Shown here: in pieces, positions 33,201-42,473 of the stretch
How positions within the stretch are numbered: position 1 is the first letter of the stretch
Layout: each line of letters opens with the position of its first letter
Assembly: GCA_014191855.1 (NCBI GenBank)
Contig: BJHF01000031.1
Coordinates: 1 to 61,980 of the forward strand
Reading direction: 5' to 3'
DNA: 61,980 nucleotides
From: Deltaproteobacteria bacterium
GTDB lineage: Bacteria > Myxococcota_A > UBA796 > SXON01
The notes under the pieces: generated by a model
What the model was told of the DNA's origin: nothing
Seen by the model: only the letters and a program-made list of their open reading frames with translations
Database searches by the model: none
Made by a program: the position numbers and the translations under genes

Positions 33201-33605
33201 GCGAGCACCTTAGCCCTCACGGCGGCCGCGACGCAAGCGTGCGCTGCGATGCCCCGGGCTGCGGGCGGCGCTGCGCCGCCTGGCCGTCATAGGTTCAACC
33301 TTGAAATATCGACGAGTCCCGGGTCCGAGGTGTGGGGCGAGAAGTCGGTCCGGCTCATCTAGGAGCACAACGTCGAACTCCCCCTTCGGACTCCACTGAC
33401 GCCCGGCGTGCGCAACAGAGAACGGGACGAGCTGCCGCAGGGACGGGTCACGCCCGCGCCTCGCGCTCCGACCCGGTCGAGGTCGGCACCTTACGACATC
33501 GAGGATGGGCATGATCCCCAACGTCACATTCCACGCTCCCTCGCGTGTTTGGGGGATTGTTGGTGGTTCGCTGGGCGAATACGCGCACGCTGAAGAGGTG
33601 CCCCC
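33201..33605. other. Intergenic region, no gene recognised
   Basis: 405 bp between the phosphatase-fold gene start and the lipoprotein at 33606. A minus-strand open frame spans it, but its composition and lack of family features do not convince me; a short segment could be a decayed gene remnant. A TTTGGGGGATTGTTGGTGG stretch near 33550 faintly resembles the G-rich leader motif. AGAGG near 33594 is a plausible ribosome-binding site for 33606. Confidence 0.4.
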
Positions 33606-34112
33606 ATGCTGGCTTTCCTGATGTCCTGCGCCGGCGACCCGGCCGTGGTTGACACGTCGCCGACCGACACCGCAACTACCAGGGACAGCAACGATTCTTC
33701 GGCCACGGGGGATGGCCCCTATCTGGCCTTCGTCGGCGATTGCGACGGCGTTGCGCTCGACTTGTCGTGCGTTCCCGGCGACGAGGGCGCGTTCTTCGGC
33801 AACCCCCTCGAAGGCGTCCAAACCGCTACGTGTAACGAGCCCGAAGCCAGCTTTTCGGTGTACCTTGACCACGCGGTGGTCGGCTCCTACGACCTCACCG
33901 CCGAGTCCGGGACCGCCGGAGGCGGCACGTTCACCTTGGTCTGCACGGGCACCGGGGCCAACAACCTGCCGGGGTACACCGGCAGCGGGAACCTCACCAT
34001 CAGCACGTTCGACACAACGGGCAGCTCAGGCACCTTTGACGCTGCATTTCTTGAAACCGTGTACGGCAACGTGACCGCGAACGCGGTCGGCGGGTGGGTG
34101 TTCGCGTTCTGA
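33606..34112 (+). CDS. Predicted small lipoprotein
   Basis: A 168-residue predicted lipoprotein. ATG 33606 gives MLAFLMSC, a very short signal with Cys8, followed by a Thr/Ser/Asp-rich linker. The mature part (about residues 38-168) is beta-rich with four cysteines and a motif-poor, Gly/Thr-rich sequence. The short signal makes lipidation less certain; a start further upstream was not found. It is convergent with the peptidase-MA-like gene. No family recognised. Confidence 0.6.
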   Translation: MLAFLMSCAGDPAVVDTSPTDTATTRDSNDSSATGDGPYLAFVGDCDGVALDLSCVPGDEGAFFGNPLEGVQTATCNEPEASFSVYLDHAVVGSYDLTAESGTAGGGTFTLVCTGTGANNLPGYTGSGNLTISTFDTTGSSGTFDAAFLETVYGNVTANAVGGWVFAF

Positions 34113-34118
34113 TCGCGC

Positions 34119-34160
34119 GGGGCGGAGCGGAAAGGACGGATGACCGCCAAGGCCCGCCCC
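34119..34160. terminator. GC hairpin between convergent genes
   Basis: GGGGCGG (34119-34125) pairs with CCGCCCC (34154-34160) across a 28-base loop in the 59-bp gap between two converging genes. There is no T-tract on either strand, so bidirectional termination is only suggested. Confidence 0.3.
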
Positions 34161-34171
34161 CTGCAGCCCCC

Positions 34172-35278
34172 TTACAACGAGGCCCGAAACTCCGCCTCGA
34201 TCTTGCTCAACGGCGCCCCCAGCGCCGCCTCAATCGCCGCCTGGTTCTGCTCCACCGTTTTGGTCTTCCCCGTGCCCGCGAAGCACGCCTGCACCGCGGG
34301 CGCGCCCTTCGTCGCGACGATCCACGACACGAACGCGCCGGCCTGGGTGTAGGCGCGCTCCGGAGGCTCGGCGGCGAACTTCGCGGGATCGAGCAGCGTA
34401 AGCAGCGTCGGCGCCGTGCCCTCGTTCACCTGGGTGCGCGTGCTCAGCTTCGGGTCGCGCCCGTCCCAATCGCCCGCGAGGTGCACTGAGAGCCCCTCGA
34501 ACAGCATCGCCGGAGGATCACCCCAGGAGCGGGAGAGCGCCGCTACCAACGCGCGGGTGTCGTTGCGCAGCACCGTGTCGATGCGGGTGCCGCTCGCGAT
34601 ATAGTCGCGACGCAGGCCGGTGAACATCTCCAGCGTGGCCGAGTCCGGGTACTTCCAGTACTCCAGCTTGCCACCCGGCTTTGTGCCGAAGAACGACGAG
34701 AGCTCGGCGAGCTTGAGGTCGTTCTGCTCCAACTGCTCCTCACGGAACGCATCGTTCCCGATCCAATGGTATTGGAATCCGCCCCGAACGAGGGTTTTCA
34801 GGTCGGGGGGCGTCGTGTCCACCACGAGGTCATCCACCGTCACCGTGCCCGCGGTCGTGAGCGCAACGCCCACCTCCATGTCGCGGGAGGTCGGCGGCAC
34901 CGGGATGTACCGGCGGTGCGGGGCCGAGTCTGCGCGCGCCTCGCACCCACGAGTCGGCACCACGAGGCCGGTGTCGAAGCGGATGAAGGCGCCGCAAAGG
35001 TCCGTTCCGTCGGGGTTCTTGAGCCCCGCGATCGTCACCTTCGCGCTCACATCCAGCCACTCCACCCCACGGAGCGCCACCCGGTGCCCGTAGGCGACGA
35101 ACTTCTTCGTGCGCTCGTCGGCCGTGAACGTGATCACCCCGCCGCCGATCTCGTACTTGCTGCTTGGACCGCCCTTTCCTTCCGCCACGCGCTCGTCCCA
35201 GTACTGCGGCTCGGCGTCGAAGCGCTCCACGAGGAGCGGGAGCGCGAATGCGGCGGGGGTGAAGAGCGCGAGCAGCAT
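34172..35278 (-). CDS. Exported peptidase-MA-like protein lacking the HExxH motif
   Basis: A 368-residue exported protein with signal MLLALFTPAAFALP. Residues ~15-155 form a beta-rich carbohydrate-binding-like module (DTGLVVPTRGCEAR, TVTVDDLVVDTTPP). The C-terminal ~200 residues resemble peptidase-MA-like domains (TLEMFTGLRRDY, then PPAMLFEGLSVHLAGDW, then AYTQAGAFVSWIVATKGAPA). Where the family normally has HExxH there is LVAALSRSW, so zinc-peptidase activity is unlikely. It is the last gene of the baseplate operon, 1 bp after the preceding stop, an unexpected partner. Confidence 0.65.
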   Translation of the reverse strand: MLLALFTPAAFALPLLVERFDAEPQYWDERVAEGKGGPSSKYEIGGGVITFTADERTKKFVAYGHRVALRGVEWLDVSAKVTIAGLKNPDGTDLCGAFIRFDTGLVVPTRGCEARADSAPHRRYIPVPPTSRDMEVGVALTTAGTVTVDDLVVDTTPPDLKTLVRGGFQYHWIGNDAFREEQLEQNDLKLAELSSFFGTKPGGKLEYWKYPDSATLEMFTGLRRDYIASGTRIDTVLRNDTRALVAALSRSWGDPPAMLFEGLSVHLAGDWDGRDPKLSTRTQVNEGTAPTLLTLLDPAKFAAEPPERAYTQAGAFVSWIVATKGAPAVQACFAGTGKTKTVEQNQAAIEAALGAPLSKIEAEFRASL

Positions 35279-35279
35279 C

Positions 35280-36221
35280 TCAGCGCTGCGCCTCGACCGT
35301 CTTCTCCAACTCCTCGGCGATCTTCGACAAAGGCTGGAGCAAGCGCTCGAACTTGTCGAACCAGCGCAGCCAGATCTCGTCGCCCTGGTCGGCCCCCGGC
35401 ACCTCGGCGTTCACGCGGCGCACGAACTCCTTGAACTTGTCCACGCGCTCCAGCGACTTCGGGAGCGGGTTGTAGAAGTCGTGGGCGTAGTTGATCAGCG
35501 AGCCCGCCGAGCGGTAAAGCACACGGTCGGAGGTGCCTTCTTCGATGAGCAGGAACTCGGAGGAGACGAGCGCGCTGTAGAAGCCGAGCGCCCCGAGGTC
35601 GAGCTCCGAGAGCTGCGCGGTGCGGTAGAGGTTGTTGACGATGTTCTTGTTCAACCGGATGAACTCGACGACGCGAGGCTTGAGGTAGCTCTCCGCGGCG
35701 CGGGCCTGACGCCCGGCGCGGGGCACCGGCAGCAGCACCTGCACCATGCGCCCGAGGCGCACGTTGATTCGGGTGAGCGCGATCGCATCGGGTTGATCCT
35801 CGTCGATCGCGTGCAGCCGCGGCGCGCAGGTTTCCCGGATGCGGGCAGCGGACTGCTCGCCGGTATCGAAGATGGGCCGCATCTCCGCCTCGTCGTTGCC
35901 CTCCACGTGGAAGAGCCACAGCATGTACTCACCGTCCTGCCGAGGCACCTCCAACGGCACCGCGACTGCATCCGACAGCAGCACGCCCTGCCCGATGCGG
36001 GTGACGCCGTAGCCCGCCTGGATCACGGCGACATACTTGTCTTTTCGCTGCTCGATCTCCACCTGCAGACCCTGAACGATGCCGTGCCCGTGCATGTAGA
36101 GCACGTGCCGCTGCAGGTTGCGCCGGTGGTAGGACTGCTCGTCCCCAAGATCCTTGGCGGTGAGGCAGAGGCCCTCGAAGGGGCGGAGGCGGCTGAGCTG
36201 GAAAAGAGTCTTGGGCTGCAC
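35280..36221 (-). CDS. Probable phage-tail/eCIS baseplate-associated protein
   Basis: A 313-residue cytosolic protein. The N-terminal half has a pattern seen in proteins encoded next to contractile-tail baseplate genes: GLCLTAKDLGDEQSYHRRNL, YMHGHGIVQGLQVEI, then GYGVTRIGQGVLLSDAVAVPL (~15-115). The C-terminal ~120 residues are helical, with coiled-coil potential at the end. It starts 2 bp after the tail protein I stop, so it is part of the same transcript. The exact role is unknown; the assignment rests mainly on context. Confidence 0.6.
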   Translation of the reverse strand: MQPKTLFQLSRLRPFEGLCLTAKDLGDEQSYHRRNLQRHVLYMHGHGIVQGLQVEIEQRKDKYVAVIQAGYGVTRIGQGVLLSDAVAVPLEVPRQDGEYMLWLFHVEGNDEAEMRPIFDTGEQSAARIRETCAPRLHAIDEDQPDAIALTRINVRLGRMVQVLLPVPRAGRQARAAESYLKPRVVEFIRLNKNIVNNLYRTAQLSELDLGALGFYSALVSSEFLLIEEGTSDRVLYRSAGSLINYAHDFYNPLPKSLERVDKFKEFVRRVNAEVPGADQGDEIWLRWFDKFERLLQPLSKIAEELEKTVEAQR

Positions 36222-36223
36222 GA

Positions 36224-37312
36224 CTACCGTCCTTCGTCGAAGAGGATGGTGAACGAAACGTGCCCCGGCTTCTCGCTGGACACGATCTGGGCGATCCGGC
36301 GGAGAACGCCCGGGGCGCGCTCCCCGAAGCGCTGCTTGAACTTCTCGCGGGGCTCGAGCACGAGCGCGAAGAACGAGGTTTTTGCTCGACTCGGCTCCAC
36401 CACGAAGTGGCCGGCCGGCTCGTTGCGGAGGTATCGCACCTCCACGGAGGGGCCGCCCGCCAGGGTGCTCCGGCCAAGGACAAATGCGTTCGGCGGCCGG
36501 GTTTCGGCGATGCGCACCGGGGCCGCCGTAAGCACGCGGATCATCTCCTCCACCCCCGCCACCGTGCCGCGCGTGCGGTAGAGCCGGATCGCCCGCTTCA
36601 CCAGCTCGCGCTGCTGGTGGATCGGAAGCGAACTATCGAGGGGGAAGCTCACCCAGCTCGCGATCCACGGCAAGAAGCGCGGGTCGGTGGCCACCGGGTC
36701 GATGAGCTGCGGGAGCCCGTCGATCCGGTCGGTAATCGTCGTCATCACGTGCTGGAAGATCGCCAGGAAGCGCCGCAACGCATCGGCGTTGAACGCCTGG
36801 AGTTCGGTTCCCTGCACCGCTTGGGGCTGACCCCAGCGCTTGGCGCTCACTTCGTCGGACTTCACCACGTCGCGACGAGCAGCGGGCACGGCACCCTGAT
36901 ACAAACCTGGCAGGAAGCGCAGGTACCCGCGCACCGGCACGTGCAGGATCACCCGATCGCGCGACGTGAGCGCGCCAGGCGGCCGCCCATCCGGGGTAAC
37001 GATCTCGGCGGTGACCGTGACCATCTCCTCGGGCGTGTAGTGGCTCGCGGGCGAACCATCTGGGAGGATGCGGGCCGCGCGAACGTACGTGGGCTCGCCG
37101 CCCGCCGCCGTTTGCACCTCGATGGAGCGCACGCAGCCGACGCGCTCGCCGCGCAGCGCCTCCACGAGGCGGTAGCCCACCGGGTTCCCCAGGTGGCGGT
37201 TCAGGTACGTCTGAGCTTCGCGCACCGGAAAGTTGATCCGGACCACGTCTTCGAGGTAGCGAAAATCGCTCGCGCCGCGCATCGGCGTCACCCGAGCGAG
37301 CGCGCGGGTCAT
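36224..37312 (-). CDS. Phage tail protein I family protein
   Basis: A 362-residue protein matching the tail protein I family of contractile tails (TIGR02242 type). The hallmark block is at about residues 188-265: RRFLAIFQHVMTTITDRIDG, PQLIDPVATDPRFLPWIASW, then LYRTRGTVAGVEEMIRVL. In phage P2 and extracellular contractile injection systems this component links the baseplate wedge to tail fibres. The ATG overlaps the baseplate gene stop by four bases (ATGA). Confidence 0.8.
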   Translation of the reverse strand: MTRALARVTPMRGASDFRYLEDVVRINFPVREAQTYLNRHLGNPVGYRLVEALRGERVGCVRSIEVQTAAGGEPTYVRAARILPDGSPASHYTPEEMVTVTAEIVTPDGRPPGALTSRDRVILHVPVRGYLRFLPGLYQGAVPAARRDVVKSDEVSAKRWGQPQAVQGTELQAFNADALRRFLAIFQHVMTTITDRIDGLPQLIDPVATDPRFLPWIASWVSFPLDSSLPIHQQRELVKRAIRLYRTRGTVAGVEEMIRVLTAAPVRIAETRPPNAFVLGRSTLAGGPSVEVRYLRNEPAGHFVVEPSRAKTSFFALVLEPREKFKQRFGERAPGVLRRIAQIVSSEKPGHVSFTILFDEGR

Positions 37313-40300
37313 TCCGCGTCCTCCGTGCGAACGCGGATGCGACGGGCGGAGAGCAGGTCGCAGTCGGAGAGCACGATCTCACGCACCCCCTCGCCTTCCT
37401 CCCATCCCGGCACGCCGCGCCGCTTACGGTCGCCCGACACATCGAAGAGCTGCACGTCGATGATGTGGCGAACGTCAGGAATATCCGCGACCATCCGCGC
37501 GAAGTCCTGCGAGTACACGGTCCCCTTGAACGGCCAGCCGGTGCCGTCGAGGCCGCCCACGTACGGGTCGAGGAAGGCTTCCACCCAGCGCTGCGCCGCC
37601 TCGCGCACCGCGAGCAGGTTCGCGTTGGGGCGCAGCCGCAGCGTCACGCTCACGTCGATCGGCTTGAACGACGCGAGGCGCACGACCGGCGTTACGTTGA
37701 TCAGGCAGCGCTTCTTGAGGTAGCTCGCCACATGATCGCGCAGTCCGGTGCCGAGCAGCGGGTCGGGCAGCGCCTCGCCTTCGCGGCGGCGCGGCAGCAC
37801 CACCACCTCCACGCTGCCATCCGGGCCCATGCGCCCATCGCACGACGCGCGCGCCACTTCGCCGCTCGCCTCCTTGGCGATGATGGCAAAGTCCGTCTGG
37901 GTGACGGCGCGGTCGCGGCTGGTGAGCAGGCTCGGCGCGCGGCGGATGATCTCGTCGATGGTCTCGGCGTCGCGACCTCCGGTTGCCGGCAGCAAGTTCG
38001 CCGCCTTCACCGAGTCTGCAAAACCTTCGATCACGTTGATCTCTCCGGCGGCCACGTTCCCGCGGGCACCCGGCACAACCCGGTAGGTGTCGACCACCAC
38101 GTTGGCCGACCCGACGGGCAACATCTTGCCGCGAATGCCGTTTCCGAAGGTGAGTGTGCCCTCCGTCGAGTCGACCACGAACGTGCGGTCGTCCTTGCCG
38201 GCGGTGAGCAACGCGCCGTCCGGCACGCGGGTCCACGCTTCCCGGCTCCCATCCGGCTCTTCCACGTACACCACGATGTCGGGGAAGGTTTCGGTGCGCG
38301 CGAACAGGCTGCGTTCGTGCTCCAGATCATGCAGGAAGATCGGCGCGTTCCGGAGCTGCACCACCTGGTTCGGCACGCCGAGGCCAGAGAAGCGCTCGGT
38401 GCGCACCGTGATGAGGTTCACCACGTCGATCGTGTTGAGCAGCACGTGGGTGATCGGCGGGAGCTGCGGCAGCCTGTCGAGCGTCATGCCGGAAGGAAGG
38501 GCAAAACGCGCGCGGAGCCAGAAGCCGTCGGGGCCGACGGGCGGCGGATCCGGCAGCGGAAACTCCAGCGTACCCGTGGAGGTGAGCTGGTACGGGCGGG
38601 CCGCGCCTTCGCCCGCGCCGTGGAGCCGACGCCACAAGAAGCGCCCGAATTGCTGCGCTTCCAGCATCTCCCACTGCACCTCCACCCCCTCGGGGATGTA
38701 GGCCTCGCCGCGGGTGCGAACGTGCACGACGTGGCGACGACCGGCGGGCAGTGGCTTGTCGAACTGGAAGTAGAGGGCCTGGTTCTCGTCCTTGATCTCC
38801 ACGAAGGGGAAGAAGGGGTAGAACTCGCCGAGGCGGCCGACGGCGCGGGTGATCGCACGGGTGAGCCGTGGGTTCTCGGCGCGATCGTCTACCTGGGCCA
38901 TCTTGGGGCCGGGCAGCGGCTGGTCGTAGGTCTTGGCGCCGACCGCCGACTCCACGCCGAGCCGCACCGCGAGGATCTTCGGCACGATCGGGTGCTGTTG
39001 TTTCTTCTCGTCCTGGCCGGTGAGCGACGCCTTCACCAGCTCAAAGCGCAGCCACGTCGTCTCGCGGCCCTCGATCTCGTGGCGGGCGAGCCCCTTGAGC
39101 TGCGCCTTCGGGTCGAGCGCGATGCGGATGGTGCGCGGGCCGGCGGTCTTCGGATCCTGTTTCTGACCGTGGGTGCCATCGAGATGCGCGAAGGTGAAGC
39201 TCGAGAAAATCTTGTCATCCGACCATACCACGCGCCAGTTGTCGTCGGCCCGGTAGGTGAGCTGGAGCAGGTACAGCTCCGTGGGCTCGGGGATCGGCGT
39301 GCCGTTCATCTCGAAGGCGACATCCACCTCCACCACCACCCGCTCTTGCTTACGGTTCTCGAACAGATCGCTGCCGATGTACCACTTTCGCCCGATCGTC
39401 GGCGGCATCATCGCCGCGAGCTGGAACGGCGACCACGGGCCCTCGTCGACCAACAGCGGCTCCAGGCGGCGCGGATCGTCGCCACACATCATCGAGAGCT
39501 CGATGGGGCGAACCCACGTGAGATCCACCTCAAGCTCGGGGATGAAGCCCTGCAAGAACACGGTCTCGATGCGCTCGGCGCGGAGGTTGTACCCATCCGT
39601 GGCCATGTCGGTGAGCGGGCCGGTGACGAGCACCACCGTGCCCTCCGTGCGCACGCGCTCGCGGGGAACTTCCTCCCAGCCCTCCCCGCGCCGGTAGTAC
39701 CAGCGGTACCGCGGCAGATAGCCATTTCGACCGGCCGGAACACCACGATCCACCAGCGCGAAGCGGATCACCCAGCCGCCGCGGATCGGCGGCACGTCTT
39801 GCAGGAAGTACTCGAGGCTGCGACCGGTGGCGCGCACCTCCCAGTTGTTGATTGGCCGCTCTTCGCCGCCGCGATCGTCGCGCCAGGTGATCTCGAGATC
39901 CTGGAGCATGCGGCTGGCCAACCAGCGCTCGTAGTCGAGGCGCCCACGCATCCACCACTTCGCGCCCGCTACCGGCTCGGGCAACGGGAAGGCCGAGGTG
40001 CTACCGAAGTTGTCCAGCGTCGCGATCCCGGGGAGCGCCGTGACCAGCGTTGTTTCGGGCAGGCCGAGGCTCTCCTCCGGATCGAGATCCGTCGCTACCG
40101 GCACCCACCCATCCGCCGTCGGGTACTCCCACTGGAAGAACGCCGCGACGCTCAGACTGTCGCCATCCGCCGCTCCGCGCCGGATCCTCAGCCGACCCAG
40201 CGGCCGTTCCCCGTCGGGCTCGATGTCCATGAGGCGGAGGTCTTCGTGGGTGACGTACAGGAACTGGTCGGGCGTGTAGGCGTCGGGACCGAAGTCGGTC

Positions 40301-40824
40301 GGGTCGAGGTCGAACACGTCCACACCGCGGCCGCCCGCGAACAACAGCGCGCTCGGGTTGTCCCGCAGGTAGGAATACGGGACTTCGCGCACCGCCGGCC
40401 GCTGCCCACCCCGAACCGCCATCACCCGCGTGATCGTGGAAGAGTGCACCGAGAGCCCATCCACCGTCACAAAATCAACCGCCGTGCTGTCTTCCCGCTG
40501 CCGCGTGGCGCACCGCGCGTAGGGCGGGATCTCTACGCCGCCATCCAAACGCAGCGTGAGGGTGACAGGCGCGCTGGCCGGGCGGGCGGGCTTGCGTTCT
40601 TCCCCGATGAAGTTGAGGAAGTGGATGTAGGTTTTGTCCGGCACCTGGTTGAGCCGGAAGATCACCATCTCGGTCATCCACGCGAACAATTGCACGAGCG
40701 TCATGCCCGGATCGGCGTCCGAGAGGTTCGTCCATTCCGGCGTGTACTGCGGGATCAACGCGCGAGCTTCGCGGAGCAGGTCCTCGTAGCGGCGGTCGTC
40801 GAGGTTGGGTGGGCGGATCGGCAT
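37309..40824 (-). CDS. Putative baseplate assembly protein (baseplate J-like, TIGR02243 type)
   Basis: An 1171-residue cytosolic protein, first gene of the operon. The N-terminus (MPIRPPNLDDRRYEDLLREA, then PGMTLVQLFAWMTEMVIFRL) is typical of the large baseplate proteins of myxobacterial and cyanobacterial tail-like systems. The baseplate-J block lies near the C-terminus (~880-1050): YRVVPGARGNVAAGEIN, LPATGGRDAETIDEIIRRAP, RDRAVTQTDFAIIA. The long middle region probably forms additional beta domains of the wedge. No sheath, tube, VgrG or ATPase gene lies within this window. Confidence 0.82.
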   Translation of the reverse strand: MPIRPPNLDDRRYEDLLREARALIPQYTPEWTNLSDADPGMTLVQLFAWMTEMVIFRLNQVPDKTYIHFLNFIGEERKPARPASAPVTLTLRLDGGVEIPPYARCATRQREDSTAVDFVTVDGLSVHSSTITRVMAVRGGQRPAVREVPYSYLRDNPSALLFAGGRGVDVFDLDPTDFGPDAYTPDQFLYVTHEDLRLMDIEPDGERPLGRLRIRRGAADGDSLSVAAFFQWEYPTADGWVPVATDLDPEESLGLPETTLVTALPGIATLDNFGSTSAFPLPEPVAGAKWWMRGRLDYERWLASRMLQDLEITWRDDRGGEERPINNWEVRATGRSLEYFLQDVPPIRGGWVIRFALVDRGVPAGRNGYLPRYRWYYRRGEGWEEVPRERVRTEGTVVLVTGPLTDMATDGYNLRAERIETVFLQGFIPELEVDLTWVRPIELSMMCGDDPRRLEPLLVDEGPWSPFQLAAMMPPTIGRKWYIGSDLFENRKQERVVVEVDVAFEMNGTPIPEPTELYLLQLTYRADDNWRVVWSDDKIFSSFTFAHLDGTHGQKQDPKTAGPRTIRIALDPKAQLKGLARHEIEGRETTWLRFELVKASLTGQDEKKQQHPIVPKILAVRLGVESAVGAKTYDQPLPGPKMAQVDDRAENPRLTRAITRAVGRLGEFYPFFPFVEIKDENQALYFQFDKPLPAGRRHVVHVRTRGEAYIPEGVEVQWEMLEAQQFGRFLWRRLHGAGEGAARPYQLTSTGTLEFPLPDPPPVGPDGFWLRARFALPSGMTLDRLPQLPPITHVLLNTIDVVNLITVRTERFSGLGVPNQVVQLRNAPIFLHDLEHERSLFARTETFPDIVVYVEEPDGSREAWTRVPDGALLTAGKDDRTFVVDSTEGTLTFGNGIRGKMLPVGSANVVVDTYRVVPGARGNVAAGEINVIEGFADSVKAANLLPATGGRDAETIDEIIRRAPSLLTSRDRAVTQTDFAIIAKEASGEVARASCDGRMGPDGSVEVVVLPRRREGEALPDPLLGTGLRDHVASYLKKRCLINVTPVVRLASFKPIDVSVTLRLRPNANLLAVREAAQRWVEAFLDPYVGGLDGTGWPFKGTVYSQDFARMVADIPDVRHIIDVQLFDVSGDRKRRGVPGWEEGEGVREIVLSDCDLLSARRIRVRTEDAE

Positions 40825-41275
40825 CGGTCTCGGCGGGCTGGGGGCCGAAACGTATCACGCCGGGCGCGGGGGGCTTTCCGCGGGCGCCGGGTAAGCGCGC
40901 GGGTCCTGCCGCCCCCCGCGGCCCGGAGGTCGCGTCCGCAGCGGCCGCTCCTCCGGTTCCGCACGGGGCGTCACCCGCGCGCTTGCCCGCCGCAAAGCTG
41001 CGCCCCACCGCCCCGGGCGCGCTGCATCTCGATTCCATCCGCCTTCGACAGTGAGGCGGGAGCGAGGAGGCGAGTCCTGCCGCCTGTTCCGCGGGGGCGA
41101 GGCGCCTGTTGTGGGCGAAGCCCACCAAGGGCGCCGACCCGTGAGCGCAGGGGCGGGCCCGCCCGTTAGGGATGAAGGGCCCGGACCAAACGACGGCGGC
41201 GACTGAATCCTGAGGATGGAAGCTGCGCCCACCTCGCCGGGCGCGCGACGCCTCGATTCCGGCGGCGCCGTCACC
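40825..41275. other. Intergenic region with repeat copies
   Basis: 451 bp upstream of the baseplate operon, without a gene. An AAGCTGCGCCC...CTCGATTCC sequence occurs twice (around 40995-41037 and 41221-41262) flanking a third locus of the structured repeat family (41101-41183). No promoter could be recognised. Confidence 0.5.
41101..41183. repeat. Third locus of the structured hairpin repeat
   Basis: GGCGCCTGTTGTGGGC, GAA and GCCCACCAAGGGCGCC form the GTT/CAA-type hairpin (41101-41135), followed after an 18-base spacer by a long-loop hairpin (stem CGGGCCC/GGGCCCG, 41154-41183) whose loop ends GGGATGAA, as in the copies at 3106 and 3269. Order and spacing match the units near 3 kb and 8 kb. 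Confidence 0.6.
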
Positions 41276-41785
41276 TCAACAACCGTCGTCGCCGTCGCAA
41301 TCGGAGTCCAAGTCGTCGCCACAGATGTCGAGCGCGCCCGGGTGAACGTCCGCGGCGTGATCGTTGCAGTCGCCGTCTGGGGCGACGCGTCCCTCGGGCT
41401 GTTCGCATGCGCGAACGCCCATTCCGTCGAGACCATACCCGTCGCCGTCGTCGTCCTTCAGCCAGCGGATCCCGTCGACTGGATCGTCGTCGATCACGCC
41501 GTCGCAATTGTTGTCGATGCCGTCGCACATCTCGGGCTGGCGAGGAGAAACATCGGGGTTTGAATCATCGCAGTCCGTGCAGTCAGACCCGCTCCAGTGC
41601 TCATCCGTCGCGTCGGGCGAGCACGCATTGATTCCGCGAGTCGCATCGCCACAGCCGTCGCCGTCCCCGTCCCAGGTGAACGAGTAGTCGCAGTGGGCCC
41701 AGGAACCCTGAGCCGCTTGGTCAGCGGAGTCCTCAGTCGGACACGCGAGAACCACAGCGAGCAGAAGGACCATCAGGCGGGCCAT
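41276..41785 (-). CDS. Small MopE-type metal-binding lipoprotein
   Basis: A 169-residue lipoprotein; the signal MARLMVLLLAVVLAC carries the lipobox. The mature part is Asp/Cys-rich with MopE-type motifs: DGDGDGCGDATRG, a CDGIDNNCDG core, DDDGDGYGLDGMG, then DICGDDLDSDCDGDDGC at the C-terminus. It is a short relative of the MopE regions of the 24-29 kb lipoproteins, without a propeller. It probably binds divalent metal at the cell surface. Confidence 0.8.
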   Translation of the reverse strand: MARLMVLLLAVVLACPTEDSADQAAQGSWAHCDYSFTWDGDGDGCGDATRGINACSPDATDEHWSGSDCTDCDDSNPDVSPRQPEMCDGIDNNCDGVIDDDPVDGIRWLKDDDGDGYGLDGMGVRACEQPEGRVAPDGDCNDHAADVHPGALDICGDDLDSDCDGDDGC

Positions 41786-41902
41786 GACATCGCGGCTATC
41801 GTCGCCGCGTTCCCTCGGGTCGTCAACCGATCCAGGATACTACGGCAGCGCCGCGTCCCTTGACGCGAGCGAGCCCCTTCGCCTGCGCGGTTGTCCCTGC
41901 GC

Positions 41903-42385
41903 TCAGGGCTCAAACGGGAGCGGCTGCGGCTGGCATGCCTGCGGCCCACAAATCAGCCCACAAACCTGGTAATGGTTGCCCTCTGGCTCGCGGCTTGTGC
42001 AGGAGACCACGGGGTACCCGCTTACATCGCCGTCAACCACTGGATCGTCGGCTTTCACTCCGGCCACCGGGCCAATGCAATCCCAGCCGTCGATCCCCGG
42101 GTTTGCGTTGCCACCCAGCCCACGGCTCAGCTCCCAGGTCTTCGCGCCGTCCGACACCATCGCGCCAACGATCAGCGTGTCTGCCCCGGCCCGTTCGTAC
42201 CGAATTGTGTACGGCTCGCCGGCCTCCTGCGCGGCGACCGCGCACGCCCACGCCTCTGTGCCGTCGGCGCCCTCCTCCACCAGCCCGCAGTCCTCGGCTC
42301 CCTCGCCGGCGAGCGAGGCGGCCGTCGCTTCGAGGTTGCAGAAGTCCGCGGACGACTCACAGGAGAGCAGCGAAAGCACCAGCAT
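41903..42385 (-). CDS. Small cysteine-rich lipoprotein
   Basis: A 160-residue predicted lipoprotein. The ATG at 42385 has GGGAGGGG upstream, which decides the start over the longer frame; MLVLSLLSC is a short signal. The mature part has nine cysteines in spaced pairs (FCN, DCG, ACA, DCI, SCT, VCG, ICG, ACQ) and no recognised family. It lies downstream of ilvE with a hairpin element between, so it may be separately expressed. Confidence 0.65.
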   Translation of the reverse strand: MLVLSLLSCESSADFCNLEATAASLAGEGAEDCGLVEEGADGTEAWACAVAAQEAGEPYTIRYERAGADTLIVGAMVSDGAKTWELSRGLGGNANPGIDGWDCIGPVAGVKADDPVVDGDVSGYPVVSCTSREPEGNHYQVCGLICGPQACQPQPLPFEP

Positions 42386-42410
42386 CTTTGCACCCCTCCC
42401 GATGGCGCCG

Positions 42411-42460
42411 CGATGCCGCGCACGCCCGCCGCAGCAAAGGGAAACGGGCCTACGGCATCG
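42411..42460 (-). repeat. ~50-bp inverted-repeat element (GCGATG family, variant)
   Basis: An 8-bp perfect stem, CGATGCCG/CGGCATCG, spanning 50 bp, starting 13 bases after the ilvE stop on the minus strand. The outer G-C pair of other copies is lost. Length, position after a stop codon and the core agree with the family. Confidence 0.5.
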
Positions 42461-42473
42461 TCCGAAAGACGTT

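Noticed and set aside
33210..33872. 220-codon minus-strand frame overlapping the lipoprotein at 33606
   Set aside because: No family features and it runs antisense to a gene with a lipoprotein signal; a decayed remnant cannot be excluded but is not supported.
37465..41169. 1234-codon plus-strand frame opposite the baseplate gene
   Set aside because: The minus strand encodes recognisable baseplate motifs and has ATGA coupling; the plus frame is a shadow.
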